Shown here one piece after another: positions 44,507 through 53,282 of a DNA stretch of 64,000 bases (position 1 is the first letter of the stretch; every line of letters starts with the position of its first letter). Source of the stretch: DATKEJ01 sp963768715 (lineage in GTDB: Bacteria > Bacteroidota > Rhodothermia > Rhodothermales > DATKEJ01). The translations under genes and the position numbers were made by a program. The DNA lies in NCBI GenBank assembly GCA_963768715.1, contig CAVYJC010000011.1:186001-250000 (forward strand), written 5' to 3'. The notes below the pieces were generated by a model. It made no database searches. It had not been told where the DNA came from and saw only the letters and a list, made by a program, of their open reading frames with translations.

Positions 44507-45349
44507 ATGCAGCGAGAAGTAAACCCTCCCGATCGGGCGCTGACCAACGGTTATTATGAGGTTGGATCAGGCGAGCAATACTATCCCTCAGGCGCGCGAT
44601 CGGGCGGTTCACCCCTGAAGGAGACGGTTGAAACCCTCTGGAAGGGCCGCTGGACGATCCTCGTCGCGTGCGTTATCGCCGTCGGAGCCGTCGCCGGATA
44701 CGTGTTCAGCGTCTCCCCTGAATACGAAGCCTCAGCCCTCGTGTCCATCGAACTGAACGGCGATCAAGTGCAGCAGCAACTCCAGTTGGGGCTCGATCAG
44801 GACTTCGGCATGGGCAATCGCAGCCTCGACAACGAGCTGTGGGCATTGGGACAGTCGGTTGCCGTGGCGGAAACCGTCGCCGGTGAGCTCATGCGCCTGA
44901 AGACGGTTCCCGAAACCGGCGAACCGTTGAGCATTCTCCAGGACGATGAGGGTAATTCCCTCACACGCGAGCAGCTTGCCCTCAAGCTCCCGAGCCACAT
45001 GAAGTTCGATCAGGTGGAAAAAGGTGTCGATGCGATCAAAGTCGTCGGAACGAGCGCGAAGCCGGCCGAGGCGGCGCTGCTCTCTAATCTCTATTCGAAA
45101 GCTTACATCGAGCGCACGCAGGCTACCAGTCGCGCCCGCATCTTCGCCTCACGCAAATTCCTGGAGGAGCAGGAGCAGAAACTGCAGGGCGATCTGGCCT
45201 CGATGGAGGACCAGATCAAGGACTACATGAGCCAGGAAGGCGCCGCCGCGCTCGACGAAGAGGCGACCCAGACGGTGAATCAGATCGCGCAACTACAGTC
45301 GATGCGCGACGACGCGCGGATTCAGCTCGGCATGAAGCAGGCGGCCTGA
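44507..45349 (+). CDS. Wzc-like chain-length/co-polymerase protein, N-terminal part (frameshifted)
   Basis: 280 residues ending at an in-frame TGA. A Wzz domain is present: first membrane helix WTILVACVIAVGAVAGYVF (about 48-66), EYEASALVSIEL, and a periplasmic coiled-coil (SRKFLEEQEQKLQGDLASME). At 45337-45348 the frame breaks: continuing in the -1 frame gives GGLKSLEKELAQIEP and the rest of the coiled coil in the next entry. One missing base in the AGGCGGCC stretch explains it. Together the two parts make a normal polysaccharide co-polymerase of about 790 residues. Confidence 0.8.
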   Translation: MQREVNPPDRALTNGYYEVGSGEQYYPSGARSGGSPLKETVETLWKGRWTILVACVIAVGAVAGYVFSVSPEYEASALVSIELNGDQVQQQLQLGLDQDFGMGNRSLDNELWALGQSVAVAETVAGELMRLKTVPETGEPLSILQDDEGNSLTREQLALKLPSHMKFDQVEKGVDAIKVVGTSAKPAEAALLSNLYSKAYIERTQATSRARIFASRKFLEEQEQKLQGDLASMEDQIKDYMSQEGAAALDEEATQTVNQIAQLQSMRDDARIQLGMKQAA

Positions 45350-45390
45350 AGAGTCTCGAGAAGGAACTGGCCCAGATCGAGCCGAAACTC

Positions 45391-46881
45391 GTGCAGCGCG
45401 TCGCTTCCGGCGTGCAGGCGGAGCTGGATCGCGTGCAAACGAGCATCGCGGACCTCGAGCTGCAGGTCCAGCAGATCCACCAGCAGAATCCGAATCTCAA
45501 GAGCAGTCCGTCCTCCGATCGCAACGAGCTCGTCCAACTCGAGCTCACGCAGCTCAACGATCGCATCAAGGGGCTGCGGGCCCGGGCTTCCGAACTCTCG
45601 AAACAATACGTAGACGAGGTGCTGTCCATCGGGGGCGTCGATCCGGGAGAGGGTGGCGGCGCCGGCTTCTCGTTCGTGGCCCAGAAACGACGCCAGATGG
45701 CGGAGACACGAATCGAGATCAGCGGCCTCGAGGCCAAGCTGACCACGGTCGCCCAGCGACTCGTCGACTATGATGCAAAACTCCGGGAAATCCCCGGCCA
45801 GGCGATTCAGTTGGCCCGCCTTCGAAGGACGCAGAAATCGGCGGAGCGGCTCTACGTGCTCATTACCGAGAAGCTGCAGGAATTCCGGATCGCAGAGAAA
45901 GCGGAAATCGGATACGCGGAGATCGTTCGACCGGCGCGCGTGCCGCGGGAGCCCGTCCGGCCCCAGAAGGCCCGCAATCTCTTCCTCGCACTCGTGTTCG
46001 GACTCATGGTGGGTGGAGGTCTGGTATACGGAAGGCAGCACCTCGATACGCGGCTCCATCAGCCGCAAGACGTGAAGGATCTCGGATTCAGCGTCATGGG
46101 GGTCGTGCCGGACATGAAGAAATTCGTCAAGGAACATTTCGAGGGGGCGGAGACGGTCGACGTGCATGGACGTAAAATCGATACCATGCTGCCGGTGCTT
46201 CTGCAGCCGCTGTCCGCCCCGGCGGAATCGTACCGGCGACTGCGCACGAACATCCAGTTCAGCCGACCGGATACCGTCGTCCAGACGATTCTGGTGACCA
46301 GCGGCGAGGCGGGCGAAGGAAAGACCACGACGGTCCTCAATCTCGGGTTCACGATGGCCCAGGCCAACCGCCGCACGGTCATCATCGACGCCGACCTGCG
46401 CAGGCCGGCGGTGCACAAAATGTTGTCGCTGAAGAGAGAGCCCGGATTGACGAGCCTCCTCTTTCAAGAGGAAGCTTTCCATTCGGACTGGTTCAAGACA
46501 GATTTCGACGACCTCTTCGTCATCCCGGCCGGCGAGGAGGTCCCCAACCCGAGTGAGATCCTCGGATCGAAGCGCATGCGCGAGCTGATTGAAAAGCTGC
46601 GCGCCGAGTTCGACGTCGTCATTTTCGACACGCCTCCCGTGCTGGCGTTCAGCGACGCGATGCTGCTCTCTACCCAGTGCGAGGCGACCCTCGTTGTCGC
46701 CTCGGCGGAGCGAACGGACTCCCGTTCGTTCACCGAAGCGGTGGACGTCCTCGAGGGCGTCGGCGGACACGTCATCGGAGCCGTGTTGAACAAGTTCGAT
46801 CCTCGCGCTCGCGGCGTGGTGGGGTATCCATACAACTATGGGTACTACTACCGGCGGTACTATGACTATCAGTCGTCGTGA
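45391..46881 (+). CDS. Wzc-like protein, C-terminal part with BY-type tyrosine kinase
   Basis: Open frame from 45352; GTG at 45391 is the first conventional start. Coiled coil, the second Wzz membrane helix (NLFLALVFGLMVGGGLVYG), then a bacterial tyrosine kinase domain: Walker A TSGEAGEGKTTTV, Walker A' VIIDADLRRP and Walker B FDVVIFDTPPVL. A tyrosine cluster forms the extreme C-terminus (YPYNYGYYYRRYYDYQSS), the autophosphorylation site that controls polymerisation. Separated from its N-terminal half by a frameshift at about 45345; as it stands the kinase half could only be made by internal initiation or frameshifting. Confidence 0.85.
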   Translation: MQRVASGVQAELDRVQTSIADLELQVQQIHQQNPNLKSSPSSDRNELVQLELTQLNDRIKGLRARASELSKQYVDEVLSIGGVDPGEGGGAGFSFVAQKRRQMAETRIEISGLEAKLTTVAQRLVDYDAKLREIPGQAIQLARLRRTQKSAERLYVLITEKLQEFRIAEKAEIGYAEIVRPARVPREPVRPQKARNLFLALVFGLMVGGGLVYGRQHLDTRLHQPQDVKDLGFSVMGVVPDMKKFVKEHFEGAETVDVHGRKIDTMLPVLLQPLSAPAESYRRLRTNIQFSRPDTVVQTILVTSGEAGEGKTTTVLNLGFTMAQANRRTVIIDADLRRPAVHKMLSLKREPGLTSLLFQEEAFHSDWFKTDFDDLFVIPAGEEVPNPSEILGSKRMRELIEKLRAEFDVVIFDTPPVLAFSDAMLLSTQCEATLVVASAERTDSRSFTEAVDVLEGVGGHVIGAVLNKFDPRARGVVGYPYNYGYYYRRYYDYQSS

Positions 46882-47168
46882 GGCGTCCGGCGTCCGGCGT
46901 CCGGCGTCCGGCGTCAATACCGTGTTCACGGGTCGAGAGCCTGCCCCGAGTGAGCGAGCTTTTGCGAGCGACGAGGGGTCATCCCCGCGAACGCGGGCTG
47001 TCATCCCCGCAGCGGGGAGGGGGGTTGAGGCCGCTTCGTAATGATGAATGAGGAATACGGAACGAGGAATGGTCCCGCGTCCCGCGTCCGGCGACGACCA
47101 GTGGCAACTTCCCATGGGCATGGCGTCCAATCGTCAATCTCCCATCAGCACTCAATATCTGCCGTCTG
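46882..47168. repeat. Repeat-filled spacer: heptads, dispersed CCCCGAG element, REP-like hairpins
   Basis: GGCGTCC x4 plus GGCGTCA (46882-46916) begins right after the stop codon. TGCCCCGAGTGAGCGAG ... GAGCGACGAGGGGTC (46942-46980) repeats the element at 31856-31920. Hairpins CCCGCG/CGCGGG (46984-46997) and CCCCG/CGGGG (47005-47017) follow. A second heptad series runs 47046-47094 (GAATGAG, GAATACG, GAACGAG, GAATGGT, CCCGCGT twice, CCGGCGA), and a third, GTCTGAT/GATGTCT, reaches into the start of the next gene (47161-47185). Confidence 0.85.
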
Positions 47169-48248
47169 ATGTCTGATGTCTGCAATTCCCGGGTTGTCCT
47201 CGTCGGCCACGGCTACTGGGGCAAGAACATCGCGCGCAACCTCGATGCGCTCGGGGTGCTTTACGGCGTCTGCGACGTGAGCCGCGAGGCGCTCGTGCGG
47301 GCGGCAGGGGCGTATCCGAGCGTGCGATTGTTCAGTACCTACGACGACGTGCTGGCCGATCCGGCGGTCGATGCCGTCGCACTGAGCACGTCGGCCTATC
47401 TGCATGCAGAACAGGCGATTCAGGCCATGCATGGGGGGAAGGACGTTTTCGTCGAAAAGCCCCTCGCACTGACGTACCGGGATGGAACACGCGTGGTGGA
47501 TGCGGCGAATGCGACGGGTCGTGTTCTGATGATCGGACACCTGCTCGAATACCATCCTGCCATTTTGAAGCTCGAAGAGATGGTGCGGCACGGTGAGCTC
47601 GGGCGTCTCGAGTATGTCTACTCCAACCGGCTCAACCTGGGGAAATTCCGCCGTGAGGAGAACATCCTCTGGAGCTTTGCGCCGCATGATATTGCCGTGA
47701 TCCTTCGTCTTGCGGGGGATCGTCCCATCGAGCTCAGCGCCACGGGCGGCACCTATCTCCAGGCGAACGTCGCCGACATCACGGTGACCCACATGTTGTT
47801 CGAAAGCGGATTGCGGGCGCACGTTTTCGTGTCGTGGCTGCATCCCTACAAAGAGCAGAAGCTCGTCGTCGTCGGATCCAAGAAGATGGCCGTGTTCGAC
47901 GACCGGGCGCCGACGGGGGAGAAGCTGATCCTGCACGACAAAGGCGCGGACTGGGACGGCAACCGCCCGATCGCCCGATCCGGAGAGGGCGTCTCGATCC
48001 CAATTGCGGCGGACGAGCCGCTGCGGCTCGAGATGCAACATTTTCTCAGCTGTCTTAAGAGCCGAGAGCATCCACGAACGGATGGGCGGAGCGCGCTGGA
48101 CGTGCTCCAGGTGCTCCAGACGGCCCAGCGTTCGTCTGATGACGGAAGGGAGGCATTTGCCCATCCTGGCGGGCGCAATCGTGCCGGCCACCAACGGACT
48201 CGACGCGCAAGCATATCAGCATCAGCGGTAGGCATATCTAAGCCATGA
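47169..48248 (+). CDS. Gfo/Idh/MocA-family oxidoreductase (WbpB-like)
   Basis: 359 residues. NAD(P)-binding Rossmann motif VVLVGHGYWGKNIARNL (G13, G15, G18), the GKDVFVEKPLAL motif with the conserved Lys, GHLLEYHPAI, and WSFAPHDIAVILRL with the catalytic His. The WxxxPHD pattern fits UDP-N-acetylglucosamine 3-dehydrogenase types used for nucleotide-diamino-sugar acids. The start ATG lies inside a GTCTGAT heptad repeat and has no clear ribosome binding site. The C-terminal 25 residues (Arg-rich, HPGGRNRAGHQRTRR) look unlike the family. It overlaps the epimerase gene by four bases (ATGA). Confidence 0.85.
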   Translation: MSDVCNSRVVLVGHGYWGKNIARNLDALGVLYGVCDVSREALVRAAGAYPSVRLFSTYDDVLADPAVDAVALSTSAYLHAEQAIQAMHGGKDVFVEKPLALTYRDGTRVVDAANATGRVLMIGHLLEYHPAILKLEEMVRHGELGRLEYVYSNRLNLGKFRREENILWSFAPHDIAVILRLAGDRPIELSATGGTYLQANVADITVTHMLFESGLRAHVFVSWLHPYKEQKLVVVGSKKMAVFDDRAPTGEKLILHDKGADWDGNRPIARSGEGVSIPIAADEPLRLEMQHFLSCLKSREHPRTDGRSALDVLQVLQTAQRSSDDGREAFAHPGGRNRAGHQRTRRASISASAVGISKP

Positions 48249-49195
48249 CGTTTCTGGTAACTGGAGGTGCCGGATTCATCGGCTCACACCTCGTCGAGGG
48301 ACTGCTCGAAAGGGGGCACGACGTCCGTGTCCTCGACAACTTTTCGACCGGCAAGAGGGGCAACCTGTCTCCGTTTCTTGGAGACGTCGAGCTAATCGAA
48401 GGGGACATCCGCAGCTTCCACATCGTGCAACAGGCGGTTCGGGGCGTCGAGGTGATCCTGCACGAGGCGGCACTGCCGTCCGTTCCGCGATCCATCGCCG
48501 ATCCGATCACGACCAACGAGGTAAACGTAATCGGAACGCTGAACATACTCGAAGCGGCGCGCGACCTGGGCGTACGTCGCGTGGTGTACGCCTCATCTTC
48601 TTCTGTTTACGGCAACAGTCCGGAGCTTCCGAAGCGCGAGGACATGACGCCGAATCCGCTCTCGCCGTATGCCGTCTCCAAGCTGGCGGGCGAGAACTAC
48701 TGCAAGGTGTTCTCCCAGATCTACGGCTTGTCGACCGTGATACTCAGGTACTTCAACGTATTCGGTCCGCGCCAGGACCCCAACTCCCAGTATTCGGCGG
48801 TCATCCCCAGGTTCATCGATCTGATCCGGCGCGGTGAGCGTCCGACCATCTACGGCGACGGCGAGCAGAGCCGGGATTTCACGTACGTCGCGAATGTGGT
48901 GGAGGCGAACATGCTGGCGGCGGAGGCGGATTGTGAGAGCGGCGTCGTGATGAATTGTGCCTGCGGGACCCGGACCAGTCTGAACCAGCTTGTAAACCGT
49001 CTCTTCGAGCTGTTGGACGTTGCGATGGAGCCGATCTATGTGCCGGGGCAAAGGGGGGATGTAAAGCATTCGCTGGCGGACGTTTCCAAAGCAGCCGAAA
49101 CGATCGGGTTTTCGCCGCTGGTGGGGATCGAGGAGGGGTTGGCGATGACGGTGGGGGTGGGGGAAGAGAGAGCTAAAGTCGGTGCCGTCGCTTGA
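48245..49195 (+). CDS. NAD-dependent epimerase/dehydratase (extended SDR, nucleotide sugar)
   Basis: 316 residues. FLVTGGAGFIGSHLVEGL (G7-G10-G13) is the NAD-binding motif; catalytic Ser119/Ser120 (VVYASSSSVYG), Tyr142 and Lys146 (SPYAVSKLAGE) are intact, and RQDPNSQYSAVIPRFI and DGEQSRDFTYV mark the substrate-binding region. Fits UDP-GlcNAc/GlcA 4-epimerases such as WbpP. It probably converts the UDP-sugar used in the surface polysaccharide. Translationally coupled to the Gfo/Idh gene. Confidence 0.9.
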   Translation: MTFLVTGGAGFIGSHLVEGLLERGHDVRVLDNFSTGKRGNLSPFLGDVELIEGDIRSFHIVQQAVRGVEVILHEAALPSVPRSIADPITTNEVNVIGTLNILEAARDLGVRRVVYASSSSVYGNSPELPKREDMTPNPLSPYAVSKLAGENYCKVFSQIYGLSTVILRYFNVFGPRQDPNSQYSAVIPRFIDLIRRGERPTIYGDGEQSRDFTYVANVVEANMLAAEADCESGVVMNCACGTRTSLNQLVNRLFELLDVAMEPIYVPGQRGDVKHSLADVSKAAETIGFSPLVGIEEGLAMTVGVGEERAKVGAVA

Positions 49196-49266
49196 TTAGA
49201 CAACTTCGCTCGCTGAAGAAATTAGATCGAGACGGTTTCCGGGGTCGGACTCAAAGGTGAACCCGC

Positions 49267-50631
49267 TTGAAGTCTAGCAGCAAGGCTCACAACATCTCTA
49301 GAGGCAATAGGGTGAAAAGTGTGGCAACACATCCGATTGGACTCAGAGGTCAGCCATTTCCCAGAGCCACCGTGGGCGATTTGGCCATCTTTGGAGGTAA
49401 GCCGGCATTTAAGGAAAAGGTGCATGTTGGACGCCCCAACATCGGGAATCGTGAAGCACTCTTTGCGCGCATCAATGAGATGTTGGACAGAAAGTGGTTG
49501 ACCAATTCGGGTCCCTTCGCGCTGGAGTTCGAGCGACTCATAGCCGACCACATCGGGGTAAAGCATTGCGTGGCTACGTGCAATGGCACGACGGCGCTTG
49601 AATTGGTTATCAAGGCGCTGGATTTGAACGGGGAAGTGATTGTTCCTTCATTCACGTTTGCAGCGACCGTGCACGCACTGTATTGGCATGGAATCAAGCC
49701 CGTATTCTGTGACATCGACCCGACCTCGTGCACCATTGACCCCAACTGTGCCGATCGACTGGTAACGTCCAGGACTTCGGCCATCCTTGGTGTACACACG
49801 TGGGGAAGACCCTGCGATGTGGAGGCATTGCAAAGAATCGCATTGGGGCACGGCATCGAACTGTTCTTTGATGCCGCGCACGCGTTCGGCTGCTCGAGTC
49901 AGGGGAAGATGATCGGATCAGGTGGCCGGGCGGAGGTGTTCAGCTTCCACGCCACGAAGTTCTTGAACTCGTTTGAGGGTGGTGCTATTGCCACAGATGA
50001 CGACGCTTTGGCCGAGAAACTCCGATCAATTCGGAATTTTGGGTTTGTGGACTACGATTTCGTCGAGCGTCTGGGGATCAACGGCAAGATGTCGGAAGTG
50101 GCGGCCGCTATGGGGATCACTTCGATGGAATCGATCCACGATTTCATCGAAGTCAACAGATCGAACCAGGAGTCGTATGCTGCCGGACTCCGAGACGTAC
50201 CGGGTATCACCTTGCTGGGATACGACGAAGAGGAAAAGCAGAACTACCAGTACGTTGTGATTGAAGTCGATGAGGAGACGGCCGGAATCGACAGAGACTT
50301 GTTGGTCGATATCCTACATGCCGAGAACGTGCTTGTAAGACGCTACTTCTACCCCGGTTGTCATGATCTGGAACCCTACCGAACGGATTTTCCCAATTCC
50401 GGAAAGGATCTCCCTCATACACTAAATCTGGCGTCACGGGTGATGTGTTTTCCGAACGGTACGAGCGTCGACGACGCCACGATCGAACGGATTTGTGCCA
50501 TGATCGGCTACTGCGTCGACAACGCTTCGGCCATTCGATTTCGCCTGGCAAATGCCGGTGACGGTGCTTCCGACTACGGGGAGATCTCGGCGAAGTTGGC
50601 GGTCCGACCGGCAACGAACGGCAGGCTGTGA
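49267..50631 (+). CDS. DegT/DnrJ/EryC1/StrS aminotransferase
   Basis: Up to 454 residues. The TTG at 49267 has AGGTGA upstream; a GTG at 49312 with GAGG is an equally good start. PLP aminotransferase for nucleotide sugars: VATCNGTTALELVIKAL (phosphate-binding), ELFFDAAHAFGC with the PLP-N1 Asp, and SFHATKFLNSFEGGA with the Schiff-base Lys (K231 from the TTG start). A YFYPGCHDLEPYR segment is typical for sugar aminotransferases making 4-amino-4-deoxy or 3-amino-3-deoxy sugars. It is a different subfamily from the WbpE-type fragments at 40.9 and 43.9 kb. Gene order suggests it makes an amino sugar of this polysaccharide. Confidence 0.88.
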   Translation: MKSSSKAHNISRGNRVKSVATHPIGLRGQPFPRATVGDLAIFGGKPAFKEKVHVGRPNIGNREALFARINEMLDRKWLTNSGPFALEFERLIADHIGVKHCVATCNGTTALELVIKALDLNGEVIVPSFTFAATVHALYWHGIKPVFCDIDPTSCTIDPNCADRLVTSRTSAILGVHTWGRPCDVEALQRIALGHGIELFFDAAHAFGCSSQGKMIGSGGRAEVFSFHATKFLNSFEGGAIATDDDALAEKLRSIRNFGFVDYDFVERLGINGKMSEVAAAMGITSMESIHDFIEVNRSNQESYAAGLRDVPGITLLGYDEEEKQNYQYVVIEVDEETAGIDRDLLVDILHAENVLVRRYFYPGCHDLEPYRTDFPNSGKDLPHTLNLASRVMCFPNGTSVDDATIERICAMIGYCVDNASAIRFRLANAGDGASDYGEISAKLAVRPATNGRL

Positions 50632-50646
50632 GGAGGTGAGTGAAGC

Positions 50647-51345
50647 ATGCGAGTTGCCATCATGCAGCCATACTTCTTTCCGTACATCGGATACTTCCAG
50701 TTGATCGGTGCGGTCGATCTGTTCATTGTCTACGACAACATTCAGTACACAAAGAAGGGATGGATTAATCGCAACCGCATGTTGCTGAACGGCAAGGATG
50801 TCAAGTTTACGATCCCGGTGAAAGGGGATTCTGATTTCCTGGATGTGCGCGATCGAGAAGTTGCGCACGACTTCAATTGTGAGAAGCTCCTGAATCGAAT
50901 AAGAGGCGCCTACTCAAAGGCCCCGTATTTCTCTGACGTATTCCCGTTGGTCGAAGACGTCGTGCGATATGAGGATTCGAATCTGTTTTGTTTTGTACAT
51001 CATTCGATCGTCAAGACTTGCGAGCATCTTGGGATTACGACGGGTATTCTCGTCTCGTCGGACGTGCCCATCGATCACAATCTGAAGAATCAGGACAAGG
51101 TGATCGCGTTATGCCGGGAAGTTGGAGCCAGTACCTACGTGAATGCTTTTGGCGGCCAGGAGCTCTACTCGAGGGAAGCGTTTCAAGAGATCGGTATCGA
51201 GTTACGCTTCATCAAATCAAAGCCCTTCGAATACTCGCAGTTCGGAGAGACGTTCGTGCCCTGGTTGTCCATCATCGACGTGATGATGTTCAACTCGCTT
51301 GATGTCATTCGGGATTACATCGCAACGAACTACGAGCTGATCTAG
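50647..51345 (+). CDS. WbqC-family protein
   Basis: 232 residues matching the WbqC family (MRVAIMQPYFFPYIGYFQLI, DNIQYTKKGWINRNRM, TYVNAFGGQELYSREAFQEIGIEL). Members occur in O-antigen and capsule loci next to DegT aminotransferases and are believed to help transfer amino acids or acyl groups onto the amino sugar, although the reaction is not well established. GGAGGTG lies about nine bases before the ATG. The preceding gene ends 15 bases upstream, so the two are probably functionally linked. Confidence 0.88.
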   Translation: MRVAIMQPYFFPYIGYFQLIGAVDLFIVYDNIQYTKKGWINRNRMLLNGKDVKFTIPVKGDSDFLDVRDREVAHDFNCEKLLNRIRGAYSKAPYFSDVFPLVEDVVRYEDSNLFCFVHHSIVKTCEHLGITTGILVSSDVPIDHNLKNQDKVIALCREVGASTYVNAFGGQELYSREAFQEIGIELRFIKSKPFEYSQFGETFVPWLSIIDVMMFNSLDVIRDYIATNYELI

Positions 51346-51348
51346 ACG

Positions 51349-52311
51349 ATGTTCAAGTGGAGAAAATTGGGCAAAGTGTTCACGCCGCAAGCGATTGAAG
51401 GACGCGACTGGCTCAAGGAGTATGCTCAGGCTCCTGCAACGCTACTCTTTGACCATTTTGTTAGAGTGTACTTTTCGTGTCGCCCGCCGGCAGACGAGAA
51501 CGGCCAGTACGTGAGTTATTCCGCCTACGTCGATCTCGACCGGTCGGACTTGTTCAAGGTCTTGCGTGTCAGCGAAAGGCCGATTCTGGAACTCGGTGGT
51601 CTCGGAACCTTCGACGAATTTGGGACCTACCCCGTTTCGGTAATCCGGCACGACGACGACATACGCGCCTACTATGCCGGATGGACGCGCTGCGAGTCGG
51701 TTCCGTTCAATGTTGCAATCGGGATGGCGACGAGCCAGGACAGAGGCACGACCTTTACCAAGGCGGGCCCCGGTCCCATTCTGTCCTATTCTGTCACAGA
51801 ACCGTTCGTGCTGAGTGGACCCAAGGTGCGTCACTACAATGGAAGTTGGTACTTGTGGTATATCGCAGGACGAAAGTGGAAGGTCGTCGAAGGCAGACCC
51901 GAACCTGTCTACAAGATTCGGATGGCAATGTCTGACGATGGACTTCACTGGACGAAACTGGGCAAAGACCTGATTGAGAGTCGGGTTGAAGATGACGAAG
52001 CGCAGGCCAGTCCTGACGTCTTCTACGCCGCCGGGAAGTACCACATGTTCTTTTGCTATAGGTACAGTGAACAGTACCGCGGTAAGAGCGGGGGATACCG
52101 AATCGGCTATGCCACGAGCACCGATCTCATGAAGTGGGTGCGGGATGATGGAAAGGCAGGCATCGATGTATCAGAAGCCGGGTGGGATTCTGAGATGGTA
52201 AGTTATCCGCACGTTTTCGAGATCGACGGCAGAACCTGTCTGTTCTATCTCGGCAACAGCGTCGGGAAGCACGGTTTCGGTTTGGCCGAGTTGGAAGGAT
52301 CGTTCGATTAG
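51349..52311 (+). CDS. Five-bladed beta-propeller glycosidase-like protein, copy 1
   Basis: 320 residues. Repeating blade motifs (SVIRHDDDIRAYYAGWTR, NVAIGMATSQDRGTTFTKAG, KIRMAMSDDGLHWTKLG, GYRIGYATSTDLMKWVRDD) are those of GH43/GH32/GH130-like propellers, in which S.D...W strand ends recur. No signal peptide, so it acts inside the cell. Similar proteins appear in O-antigen clusters of environmental bacteria with no proven role; they could be nucleotide-sugar or lipid-linked-glycan processing enzymes or lectin-like. A paralogue follows 11 bases later. Confidence 0.7.
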   Translation: MFKWRKLGKVFTPQAIEGRDWLKEYAQAPATLLFDHFVRVYFSCRPPADENGQYVSYSAYVDLDRSDLFKVLRVSERPILELGGLGTFDEFGTYPVSVIRHDDDIRAYYAGWTRCESVPFNVAIGMATSQDRGTTFTKAGPGPILSYSVTEPFVLSGPKVRHYNGSWYLWYIAGRKWKVVEGRPEPVYKIRMAMSDDGLHWTKLGKDLIESRVEDDEAQASPDVFYAAGKYHMFFCYRYSEQYRGKSGGYRIGYATSTDLMKWVRDDGKAGIDVSEAGWDSEMVSYPHVFEIDGRTCLFYLGNSVGKHGFGLAELEGSFD

Positions 52312-52322
52312 GGTAAGCGGTC

Positions 52323-53282
52323 GTGACATGGGAAAAGCGTGGGAGGATATTTGATCCGAGGCAATACAAGTTGCCTGCCGGCTGCGAAGAGTTCGCCCAG
52401 GCGCCGCAGGCGCTCGTCTTCGACGAATTCGTCCGTATCTATTTTTCGACGAGATCAATTGATCCAGAAAACGGCAAATACCTCAGCCATATCGCCTATG
52501 TCGATATGGATAAACGGTTTCGCGAGGTCATTGGCGTGTCAGCGCACACGGTTATGCCACTGGGTGGGCTCGGGTGTTTCGACGAGCACGGAATATTTCC
52601 AATGAACGTTTTACGGGATGGCCGCCGCATACTCGCATACACATGTGGGTGGAGTCGCCGCGTGTCGGTCTCTGTCGAAACCGGCATAGGACTTGCGATC
52701 AGTGAGGACAACGGAACGACGTTTGAGCGTTTCGGCTACGGACCCGTAATGACAACATCGCCACAGGAACCTTATCTGGTGGGAGATCCATTCGTAAAGA
52801 CGATAGACGGCTTGTTTCACATGTGGTACATCTTTGGTACGGCCTGGAAGGTTTACGAGGAAGGCTCGGCTCCGGACAGGACGTACAAAATCGGTCACGC
52901 CATCTCGCGCGACGGTCTTGATTGGTTGAAGGAGGATGGTGAACAAATCGTTCAGGATCGTGTAGGGCCGGACGAGTGTCAGGCGCTTCCCACCGTGATT
53001 GAAATCGACGGTAGGTATCACATTCTTTTCTGCTATCGGCATTCCTCTGATTTCAGATCGAACAGCGGCCGTGGATACCGGATAGGCCACGCGTATTCGG
53101 ACGACTTGAACAGCTGGATTCGCGATGACGGCGCTCTTCCGCTTGAAGGCACTCCCGGCGCATGGGATTCCGACATGCAGTGCTATCCTCATCTCTTTGA
53201 GTGCGATGCTAAGATCTGCCTCCTCTATAACGGAAACGAGTTCGGGCGTTATGGCTTCGGGCTCGCGGAGTTGGAGAAATGA
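52323..53282 (+). CDS. Five-bladed beta-propeller glycosidase-like protein, copy 2
   Basis: 319 residues, GTG start. Clearly paralogous to copy 1 over its whole length (WEKRGRIFDP against WRKLGKVFTP; EEFAQAPQALVFDEFVRIYF against EYAQAPATLLFDHFVRVYF; ISRDGLDWLKEDG; GYRIGHAYSDDLNSWIRDD). The strict conservation of QAP near residue 25 and of DDECQA/DEAQA suggests both keep an active site. A tandem duplication followed by specialisation is the simplest reading. Overlaps the GNAT gene by four bases. Confidence 0.7.
   Translation: MTWEKRGRIFDPRQYKLPAGCEEFAQAPQALVFDEFVRIYFSTRSIDPENGKYLSHIAYVDMDKRFREVIGVSAHTVMPLGGLGCFDEHGIFPMNVLRDGRRILAYTCGWSRRVSVSVETGIGLAISEDNGTTFERFGYGPVMTTSPQEPYLVGDPFVKTIDGLFHMWYIFGTAWKVYEEGSAPDRTYKIGHAISRDGLDWLKEDGEQIVQDRVGPDECQALPTVIEIDGRYHILFCYRHSSDFRSNSGRGYRIGHAYSDDLNSWIRDDGALPLEGTPGAWDSDMQCYPHLFECDAKICLLYNGNEFGRYGFGLAELEK

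Noticed and set aside
45322..47130. 602-codon minus-strand open frame opposite the Wzc-like gene
   Set aside because: It is the antisense of a clear kinase/coiled-coil protein, has the composition of a high-GC mirror frame (Arg/Asp/His-rich) and shows no domain.
47145..48194. 349-codon minus-strand open frame
   Set aside because: Antisense of the Gfo/Idh oxidoreductase, whose motifs are intact on the plus strand.
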